From JADHUC01 sp964617665 (GTDB lineage Bacteria; Planctomycetota; Planctomycetia; Pirellulales; Pirellulaceae), in contig CAZUAH010000408.1 of the NCBI GenBank assembly GCA_964617665.1, forward strand, positions 1 through 12,636: DNA of 12,636 nt, in the 5' to 3' direction. Below are positions 7,350 through 12,636 of the stretch, piece after piece. Every line of letters starts with the position of its first letter. Within the stretch, counting starts at the first letter, position 1. The notes under the pieces were generated by a model that saw only the letters and a list, made by a program, of their open reading frames with translations, searched no databases and was not told the DNA's origin. The translations under genes were made by a program, and so were the position numbers.

Positions 7350-7494
7350 GTGGGGTAAGCTTCCAGCTTGCCGTAAGGAACCGACCATTTCGCGCATCGC
7401 GGATCTGTATCGAAACGTCACGTTCCGTTAGATCTGATGAAAGCAGAGAAACCGCTGTATGCCCTTGATATGGCAGGCTGGAAGCTCGCCCTAC
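7350..7494. repeat. Nested-dyad intergenic element with 23-bp imperfect terminal inverted repeats
   Basis: The 23-bp left arm (7350-7372, core AAGCTTCCAGCTTGCC) is the inverse of the right arm (7472-7494, core GGCAGGCTGGAAGCTCGCC) at 19 of 23 positions. Near the midpoint is a second dyad, GATCT (7402-7406) with AGATC (7430-7434), enclosing AACGT-C-ACGTT (7414-7424). All three dyads have centres within about 4 bp. The size and layout fit a MITE-like or REP/BIME-like dispersed element, and I recall similar GCTTCCAGC-core sequences between planctomycete genes. No target-site duplication is obvious, and only one copy is in the window, so its repeat status is inferred. Confidence 0.5.
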
Positions 7495-7680
7495 GACGGA
7501 GAACATGCAACATAGGGTCTAGACCGTCTGGCAGCAATCGCTGGAAAACGCGTAGATCCTGGCTCGCGTGCCTCGCCCATGCGTACGGGACAGCAGAGTA
7601 CGCGCCTCTGACCAATCGACCTTTTCACAAACAGCATGCTGTGCCACACTTGCGCCAACTTGATTCAACGTGTGATACAT

Positions 7681-7686
7681 GGAGGT
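7681..7686 (+). promoter_or_regulatory. Shine-Dalgarno site fixing the mscS start at 7692
   Basis: GGAGGT at 7681-7686 lies 5 nt before the ATG at 7692, whose product begins with a good signal peptide. This decides against the much earlier in-frame ATG at 7437, whose extra 85 codons cross the intergenic repeat. Confidence 0.8.
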
Positions 7687-7691
7687 ACCAG

Positions 7692-9188
7692 ATGGCCATT
7701 CTTCTGCGATACACGGCCCGCGTGCTAGCATTTAGCCTGTTTGTCATGTTGGTGACAATGTCCCAAGGCGACGCCCAGCCAGCTGAGCCTCAGGATGACG
7801 GCAACACGGCTGCCGTCGGCGATGCCAGCGGCGGAAATGCCGAAAACGAAGGGCCCAACGTTGATGATTCGACAACGGACAGCGCCGGCAGCCATCACTG
7901 GCTCCCTGACGTTGGAGAGTTGTTTCCAGAGGGTTTCCGGGAGCAGAAACACTTCGTCTTGTACGATTACCAGTGGGTCTGCTTGCTGGTGCTGATATTC
8001 CTGGGTTTCCTCGCCGATCGATTGGTCCGATGGATACTCCACAGCTTGACGAAAACTTGGTTCAAGCTTGTACGTGACAAACAGGTCGAGACGGCCGAAT
8101 GGAAACTGTGGAAGCCGTTAGGGCTGCTGACGCAAGCCCTGGTTTGGTATGGCGGTACAGAGGTGTTGGGCCTCCCGCAAGTTGTCCAAACGGTCCTGCT
8201 GTACGGCCTCCAGGTGTTCACCATCGTGGCCGCCATTTGGACGGCCTTCATGGTCATCGACATCATTTCGGCGTTCATGGCCAAGAAGGCACTGAGCAGC
8301 GACACGAAATTCGATGATCTATTGATTCCGCTTATATCCAAATCGCTCAAAGTGTTCGTCGTATGTATCGGTGCTATCACGTGTGCACAGACCTTCAACC
8401 TGCCCATCGCTGGACTGCTTGGAGGGCTGGGGATTGGAGGCGCTGCAATTGCCTTTGCATCCAAAGATGCGATTTCCAATCTATTCGGTTCCGTGACCGT
8501 GCTGACGGACCGACCTTTCGAAATCGGTGATTGGATCAAGACCGAGGGCGTCGAAGGCACGGTGGAATCCGTAGGCTTTCGAAGTTCTCGAGTTCGTACC
8601 TTCTACAATTCACTGGTGACCTTGCCAAACAGCCGCTTGACCACGGCGGTGGTGGACAACATGGGCCGGCGCACGTATCGGCGCATCACCGCGACGTTGG
8701 GTGTCCAGTACGATACGACCCCGGAACAGATCGATGCCTTCTGTGAAGGAGGTCGGGAGTTGATCCGCCGTCATCCGTACACACGCAAAGATTACTACCA
8801 TGTGTACCTGAACGGCTTCAGTGACAGTTCGTTGGACGTAATGCTCTACTGCTTTGTCAAGTGTCCCGACTGGTCAGTGGAACTGCGAGAAAAGCACCGC
8901 TTGTTCGTCGACATCATCAAGCTTGCCGAGGGGCTTGGCGTCTCGTTCGCTTTCGCCACGCGCACGCTTCACATGTATCAGGAACAGCATACCGCCGCCG
9001 CCGACGTGGCGGCCAATTTGTCACAACCCGATCTGGCCGGCCAGCGTCTGGCTGCAACGCTCGCTGGCCCACTACTGGCCACCGACGAGAGACTCGGTGG
9101 CGTAGAATTCCGCGGCCCAACGCCAGTGGAACAAGAGGATGGTTGGAACGGTCTGTTGTCGGGAGAGCCCGGATCAGCCGACGAGTGA
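7692..9188 (+). CDS. MscS-family mechanosensitive ion channel with signal peptide
   Basis: A 498-residue inner-membrane channel protein of the MscS superfamily, which opens on membrane tension and releases solutes during hypo-osmotic shock. Residues 1-28 are a signal peptide with likely cleavage after SQGDA. Residues 29-80 are a Gly/Asp/Glu-rich periplasmic segment. Membrane segments fall near 91-115, 143-160, 164-196 and 214-235. The pore helix spans 239-270 and has the Gly/Ala packing typical of MscS TM3 (GLLGGLGIGGAAIAF, then SNLFGSV). The cytoplasmic beta domain follows with FEIGDWI (276-282), GTVESVGFRSSRVRT (289-303) and LVTLPNSRL (308-316). The C-terminus (about 430-498) is Ala- and acid-rich with no match I recognise. 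The start is set by a strong Shine-Dalgarno. It is co-directional with the downstream oxidoreductase, 203 bp away with a hairpin between, so an operon is doubtful. The symbol is left blank because the protein is larger than MscS and of uncertain subfamily. Confidence 0.9.
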   Translation: MAILLRYTARVLAFSLFVMLVTMSQGDAQPAEPQDDGNTAAVGDASGGNAENEGPNVDDSTTDSAGSHHWLPDVGELFPEGFREQKHFVLYDYQWVCLLVLIFLGFLADRLVRWILHSLTKTWFKLVRDKQVETAEWKLWKPLGLLTQALVWYGGTEVLGLPQVVQTVLLYGLQVFTIVAAIWTAFMVIDIISAFMAKKALSSDTKFDDLLIPLISKSLKVFVVCIGAITCAQTFNLPIAGLLGGLGIGGAAIAFASKDAISNLFGSVTVLTDRPFEIGDWIKTEGVEGTVESVGFRSSRVRTFYNSLVTLPNSRLTTAVVDNMGRRTYRRITATLGVQYDTTPEQIDAFCEGGRELIRRHPYTRKDYYHVYLNGFSDSSLDVMLYCFVKCPDWSVELREKHRLFVDIIKLAEGLGVSFAFATRTLHMYQEQHTAAADVAANLSQPDLAGQRLAATLAGPLLATDERLGGVEFRGPTPVEQEDGWNGLLSGEPGSADE

Positions 9189-9260
9189 GCAGGGCAGGCC
9201 AGCCGAAGTTGGGTGATGACTTCCTGGTATTGTTGCCCGTGTGCGCTCATCCAGCTTTTC

Positions 9261-9321
9261 TTGCGGGAGGGCGACGCTCCTGCGGAGCCGCGGTTCGCGC
9301 GGCCCCTCTCTAGCTTTTTTT
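9261..9321 (+). terminator. GC-rich double hairpin with downstream T-tract, possible terminator or repeat after mscS
   Basis: About 75 bp after the channel stop are two overlapping dyads: GCTCC-TGC-GGAGC (9276-9288) and GCCGCG-GTTCG-CGCGGC (9287-9303). A run of seven T residues follows at 9315-9321. The 11-nt gap between stem and T-tract is longer than in a textbook intrinsic terminator. The GGGCGACGCTCC to GGAGCCGC stretch also resembles a dispersed planctomycete intergenic repeat, so the two readings compete. Confidence 0.4.
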
Positions 9322-9377
9322 CGCGTCGTCATGGAAAATAGGCCTCGTAGACGGCGCCCACTTCACCATTCCGAGAT

Positions 9378-9383
9378 GGAGGA
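9378..9383 (+). promoter_or_regulatory. Shine-Dalgarno site of the Gfo/Idh/MocA gene
   Basis: GGAGGA lies 8 nt before the ATG at 9392, whose product starts directly with the twin-arginine signal MTVTRRSFL. This confirms the start. Confidence 0.75.
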
Positions 9384-9391
9384 AAATAGCC

Positions 9392-10690
9392 ATGACCGTA
9401 ACGCGTCGATCGTTCCTTGCTTCATCCGCCGTAGCCAGTGTCGCTTTGACCGCGCCGGCCGTTCATGGCGCCGACAAGAACAAGAAATACAGAACCGCCC
9501 TGATCGGAAGCGGTTGGTGGGGGATGAACATCCTGCGAACCGGAATCGAAGCCGGCGAGTCGGACGTGGTGGCCCTGTGCGACGTGGACCGCAGACATCT
9601 GGATGAGTCGGCCACGGAAGTGGAACAGCTTACCGGCAAGGCACCCAAGAAGTACAAGGACTACCGGGAATTGCTGGAGAAGGAAAAGCCGGAAATTGTG
9701 ATCGTCGGAACGCCCGACCACTGGCACCCGCTGATCACCATCGCCGCCGTGAACGCCGGCGCGCACGTCTACGTGGAAAAGCCGATCTGCCACACGATCA
9801 AAGAAGGCCGGGCGATGGTCAATGCGGCTCGCGCGAACGAACGCGTGGTTCAGGTAGGCACGCACCGTCGCGCATCACCGCACAACATCTGGGGCATGAA
9901 CTTCATGAAGGAAGGCAAGCTCGGCAAGATCGCAATGGTCCGAGCGTTTGTCCACTCAGGCGGCGGACTGGGCCAACCAACGCCGAACGAAGAACCGCCC
10001 GAGGAACTGGATTGGGATATGTGGTGCGGCCCAGCGCCGCTTCGGCCGTATAGCCGCGCGATCCACCCACGCGGGTTCCGGCAGTTCCTGGACTACGCCA
10101 ACGGAACGCTGGGCGACTGGGGAATCCACTGGATGGACCAGATCCTTTGGTGGTCCGAGGAGATGTATCCACGGAACGTGTCGTCCATGGGCGGCCGTTT
10201 CATCCGACAGGACAGCACCGATGCGCCGGACACCCAAGTCGTCCAGTTCGACTTCGACTCGTTCACCGCCGTATGGGAACATCGTCGGTACGCCGCCAAC
10301 AACGCCGAGAAGCACCCGTTGGGCGTCTACTTCTACGGAACCGAAGGCACGTTGCACATCGGCTGGCGCGACGACGGCACGACATTCTATCCGCGCAACA
10401 AGAACCAGCCGCCAATCAACGAACCGCCACAGTTGCACAAGCCAGACGAACAGAACATCCCTGAGCTGTGGGCCGATTTCCTGAAGTGCATCAAGAGTGG
10501 CGAGCACCCAATATGCGACATCGAGATCGGCCACCGCTCGACCAACATGAGCCTCCTAGGCATGCTCTCGCTGAAACTAGGCCGCAGCATCAAGTGGGAC
10601 GGCGAGGAAGAGGTCATCCCCGACGACCCCGAGGCCAATAAGCTGCTCCGTCGCGATTACCGAGCACCGTGGAAGTACCCGGAGGTTTGA
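9392..10690 (+). CDS. Tat-exported Gfo/Idh/MocA-family NAD(P)-dependent oxidoreductase
   Basis: A 432-residue member of the glucose-fructose oxidoreductase/inositol dehydrogenase/MocA family, whose members oxidise or reduce sugar hydroxyls and related groups. Residues 1-27 form a twin-arginine signal (TRRSFLASSAV, then an Ala-rich stretch ending AVHGA), so the folded, cofactor-loaded enzyme probably acts outside the cytoplasmic membrane. The Rossmann motif GSGWWG lies at 39-44, an acidic strand end at CDVD (63-66) and the family EKP motif at 129-131. The C-terminal domain carries GDWGIHWMD (241-249), with Asp242 and His246 as likely catalytic-site residues. DWDMWCGPAP and RGFRQFLDYANG are typical of the large planctomycete subset of Tat-exported paralogues. 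The substrate is unknown; glycan or inositol-type compounds are plausible by family. It is preceded by a good Shine-Dalgarno and followed by a 116-bp gap to the SUFU gene on the same strand. Confidence 0.93.
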   Translation: MTVTRRSFLASSAVASVALTAPAVHGADKNKKYRTALIGSGWWGMNILRTGIEAGESDVVALCDVDRRHLDESATEVEQLTGKAPKKYKDYRELLEKEKPEIVIVGTPDHWHPLITIAAVNAGAHVYVEKPICHTIKEGRAMVNAARANERVVQVGTHRRASPHNIWGMNFMKEGKLGKIAMVRAFVHSGGGLGQPTPNEEPPEELDWDMWCGPAPLRPYSRAIHPRGFRQFLDYANGTLGDWGIHWMDQILWWSEEMYPRNVSSMGGRFIRQDSTDAPDTQVVQFDFDSFTAVWEHRRYAANNAEKHPLGVYFYGTEGTLHIGWRDDGTTFYPRNKNQPPINEPPQLHKPDEQNIPELWADFLKCIKSGEHPICDIEIGHRSTNMSLLGMLSLKLGRSIKWDGEEEVIPDDPEANKLLRRDYRAPWKYPEV

Positions 10691-10806
10691 CACCTGGATC
10701 GTTTTCTCTCCGTGTTGTTACGCGTCGCGCCGGTGAGAAGCCATCTGCGAGCATGCTGCCAGACGCCGGCGCTTCGGCTCCAACCAGCCAGAAGACAGGA
10801 CGCCCA

Positions 10807-11631
10807 ATGGCACAGCAATGGTTTGTGAAGACGTCAAAAGGCCAAGCCGGACCGTTTTCGTCCGACAAGCTGCGGCAACTTGTCGCTGCCGGGAAGATCA
10901 AGCCGACTTCCGCTATCAGCCCCGATGGCAAGAAGTGGGTGAAGGCCGAAAACATCAAGGGCCTGTCGTTTCCGACGGCCGATGAAGATCCACTTGACCT
11001 TGGTGGCGCTACATTCGGATTTCCCGAAAAGTCGACTCTGCCGTTTGTCGAAAAGCGCGAAGCCGAGTACATCAGCCGGTTCGGACCCTACTCGCAAGTC
11101 TATCATGAGCTGATGCCGATCGCCCCACACATCGATGTGTACGTTCATCCGCCGCACGGTGACCGGGACTTTACAACGTTGATCACAAGCGGAATGAGTG
11201 ACAATCCGATGCCAATTCCGCCGGGACCATGTTCCCCGCGAGCGGAACTCGTGCTTTACGTTGCTGAGGCGACGGAAGAATACGTCGACCTACTCCGGTT
11301 CCTTGCGCAATTGCCCTACAAGCAAGACATTTGGTTCGCGTATGGATCAACGATGACCAACGGGCAACCGCCGCAACCGATCTTCGATGGCTCGGTGCTC
11401 GACTGCTATGTCTTCATTCCCCCGATCATCGAAACTGACCACGACATCTGTGAATCGGTTTCGATTGAGGATGCGCCGCTTCAAGTTCTTTGGGCCGTGC
11501 CGATCACGACCGCCGAGAGGCAGTTAATCATGGATCCGTTCTATGGATTGCTCGACAAGCACGACCACCCCCTGGTCGTTGACCAATCGCGCAAATGCTA
11601 TGTCAAGCGAAAGAAGTGGTTTGGGAAGTAG
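10807..11631 (+). CDS. GYF_2 domain-SUFU (suppressor of fused) domain fusion protein
   Basis: A 274-residue protein, apparently cytosolic, with no signal or membrane segment. Residues 2-54 are a GYF_2-type domain: QQWFVKTSKGQAGPF with Trp5 and Gly-Pro-Phe (15-17), a helix KLRQLVAAGKI, and Trp44 in GKKWVKA. This domain type usually binds proline-rich peptides or sits at the end of planctomycete membrane proteins. A linker (about 55-90) leads into a SUFU domain (about 97-262) with HIDVYVHPP (108-116), LITSGMSDNPM (125-135), Arg145-Glu147-Leu148, DLLRFLA (161-167) and GLLDKHDHPLV (247-257). Bacterial SUFU-like proteins have been proposed as immunity proteins for polymorphic toxins, but no toxin gene is in the window. 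The start at 10807 follows AGGA (10797-10800) by 6 nt and precedes the GYF fold directly; earlier in-frame starts at 10669 and 10753 would add non-conserved sequence. Confidence 0.85.
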   Translation: MAQQWFVKTSKGQAGPFSSDKLRQLVAAGKIKPTSAISPDGKKWVKAENIKGLSFPTADEDPLDLGGATFGFPEKSTLPFVEKREAEYISRFGPYSQVYHELMPIAPHIDVYVHPPHGDRDFTTLITSGMSDNPMPIPPGPCSPRAELVLYVAEATEEYVDLLRFLAQLPYKQDIWFAYGSTMTNGQPPQPIFDGSVLDCYVFIPPIIETDHDICESVSIEDAPLQVLWAVPITTAERQLIMDPFYGLLDKHDHPLVVDQSRKCYVKRKKWFGK

Positions 11632-11676
11632 CTTCGGGCGCCGGGACATCGGGTAAGGACACCCATTGCTAGACGC

Positions 11677-12525
11677 TCAATCGCCTTGCGTGATTTGCAC
11701 CGGTTGCGAGGCCATGGGGATGCCGTTCTGCTGCAGGGCCGTTAGGAGCTTCTCCAGCACTTCAGAACGAACGACAGTTCGCTTACGGACGTCTTCGATC
11801 CGGTAACGGCCTTCGACCAGTACACCGGCCATGAGATGGCCTTGGCTGTCATCCCACAGCGAGCGGACGACGATGCTGGCCGACTCCGGAATCACTGCGG
11901 GTACGCTGTAGATCGCTTCGATGGCCACTTTGCGGGTCAGGTCGATGTCGGCGTCGTAGCCTACCTGGAAACGGATCCTCACGCGGACCGGCTTCTCTTC
12001 AGATGAGAAATTGGTGATGACCGAGTTCGACAACAGCGAGTTGGGATAGTTGACCACCACGCCATCGGTATTGCGGATTCGGGTCCGCCGCATGCCGATG
12101 TCGAGGACGTCGCCCCATCCGCCCCAGTGGCGGCCAATGCTCTCGATCTTCACGCGGTCGCCCACACGGATCGGTCGATCGGCGATGAGGAAGACGCCGG
12201 AAAGGACGTCGGCCAGAAGCTCCTTCGCCGCGAGCCCAACGGCGATCCCGACGATACCGGCTCCGGCCAACAGCGGTGTGATTTCGATGTTGTTGATCCG
12301 CAATGCCAGAAGCGCAGCCACGAACAACGCGATCAACCAGAGGAACTGTTTGATGAAATCAACGAGCCGATCATCCAGATCGTTGGACGTCTGGGTTGCT
12401 AACCGCTCCATCCTATGAAGCACGAGCCAACGGATGAGAAGATACACGACCAGCACGGCCCCCACGGCAATCGCCGATTGACTCAACTGGTCCAACTCGT
12501 TCCACAGATTGATAATCGTTTCCAC
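11677..12525 (-). CDS. Short MscS-family mechanosensitive ion channel (three-helix type)
   Basis: A 282-residue inner-membrane protein with the basic MscS layout and no signal peptide. Helix 1 is near residues 17-36, helix 2 near 58-77 and the pore helix near 84-117 (LLAGAGIVGIAVGLAAKELL, then DVLSGVFL). The cytoplasmic beta domain holds RVGDRVKI (120-127), GDVLDIGMRRTRIRN (138-152) and VVVNYPNSLLSNS (156-168). An insertion, GRHWGGW (131-137), lies just before the conserved Gly-Asp-Val. The alpha/beta C-terminal domain ends near QPVQITQGD. The start shown is GTG; no Shine-Dalgarno is seen. The frame stays open to the window edge, but no ATG, GTG or TTG occurs there, so only a start beyond the window could lengthen it. 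It differs clearly in size and sequence from the other channel at 7692-9188, so the two are not recent duplicates. It is convergent with the SUFU gene, 45 bp away. Confidence 0.88.
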   Translation of the reverse strand: METIINLWNELDQLSQSAIAVGAVLVVYLLIRWLVLHRMERLATQTSNDLDDRLVDFIKQFLWLIALFVAALLALRINNIEITPLLAGAGIVGIAVGLAAKELLADVLSGVFLIADRPIRVGDRVKIESIGRHWGGWGDVLDIGMRRTRIRNTDGVVVNYPNSLLSNSVITNFSSEEKPVRVRIRFQVGYDADIDLTRKVAIEAIYSVPAVIPESASIVVRSLWDDSQGHLMAGVLVEGRYRIEDVRKRTVVRSEVLEKLLTALQQNGIPMASQPVQITQGD

Positions 12526-12636
12526 GTGGTACGCTCGAATGGAAGCGGGTTGTTCGGGGCCTGCAACACAACCGTCGGCAGCGTCAGCGGGCTGAACGGC
12601 CAGTGTACAATCGTTGCCACAATACTTTGGGCGAAA

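Larger units (their letters stand above)
6988..7691. other. 704-bp intergenic region between the divergent giant gene and mscS gene
   Basis: No convincing gene lies here. The interval carries the unidentified promoter of the giant gene, three ATGAC words spaced exactly 9 bp apart (7140, 7149, 7158), a candidate plus-strand promoter (7270-7297), an inverted repeat (7298-7332), a 145-bp nested-dyad element (7350-7494) and the ribosome-binding site of the channel gene. A frame open from 7437 continues into the channel gene, but its first 85 codons run through the repeat element and read as non-protein sequence. Confidence 0.7.

Noticed and set aside
7437..7691. N-terminal extension of the MscS gene from an earlier ATG
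   Set aside because: The extra 85 codons cross the nested-dyad repeat, have non-protein character, and the ATG at 7692 has a strong Shine-Dalgarno and a signal peptide.
10669..10806. Earlier GTG start for the GYF_2-SUFU gene overlapping the oxidoreductase end
   Set aside because: The added residues are low in structure and precede the GYF fold; AGGA at 10797-10800 supports the ATG at 10807.
9392..11631. A defence or toxin-immunity island around the SUFU gene
   Set aside because: No nuclease, helicase, toxin, secretion or recombinase gene is adjacent; the neighbours are ordinary metabolic and channel genes.

Overview
The window looks like a stretch of a Planctomycetota chromosome, probably class Planctomycetia. 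By eye it is moderately GC-rich. The best evidence is a giant secreted protein with an N-terminal LEPR-XLL-type motif (LLFEALESRTLLA), which is largely a planctomycete signature. Supporting evidence is a Tat-exported Gfo/Idh/MocA oxidoreductase, a GYF_2-SUFU protein, an orphan anti-sigma-like small protein, and intergenic repeats with the GCTTCCAGC core that I recall from planctomycete genomes. No rRNA, tRNA, CRISPR array, transposase, integrase or phage gene is visible.

Layout. On the minus strand at the left edge, positions 1-106 hold the first 35 codons of a gene that resembles the planctomycete radical-SAM coproporphyrinogen III oxidase-like proteins. Behind it, also on the minus strand, is a complete iron-containing alcohol dehydrogenase (242-1420). 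Its promoter region is shared back-to-back with a small plus-strand gene (1564-1968), a degenerate zinc-finger anti-sigma-like protein. That gene converges, with a 15-bp gap, on a 5-kb minus-strand gene (1984-6987) for a 1667-residue exported protein. Its order is LEPR-XLL, a thioredoxin-like CxxC domain, a cyclophilin-type prolyl isomerase, several Ig-like domains, a cohesin-like domain, four ~97-residue cadherin/tandem-95 repeats, a carboxypeptidase-regulatory-like domain and an acidic Pro/Ala-rich tail.

A 704-bp non-coding gap follows (6988-7691). It holds a candidate promoter, an inverted repeat and a 145-bp nested-dyad element. Then come three plus-strand genes: an MscS-family channel with a signal peptide (7692-9188), a Tat-dependent Gfo/Idh/MocA oxidoreductase (9392-10690) and the GYF_2-SUFU fusion (10807-11631). 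The last gene (11677-12525, minus) is a second, shorter MscS channel of a different lineage.

I see no single pathway that unites these genes. They look like an ordinary planctomycete neighbourhood of short transcription units. The most noteworthy items are the thioredoxin plus cyclophilin surface protein, the GYF_2-SUFU fusion (a SUFU domain type linked elsewhere to toxin immunity), the metal-ligand-less anti-sigma-like protein, and the nested-dyad repeat upstream of mscS. I found no convincing undescribed multi-gene system. Function calls rest on motif recognition by eye, without database searches.
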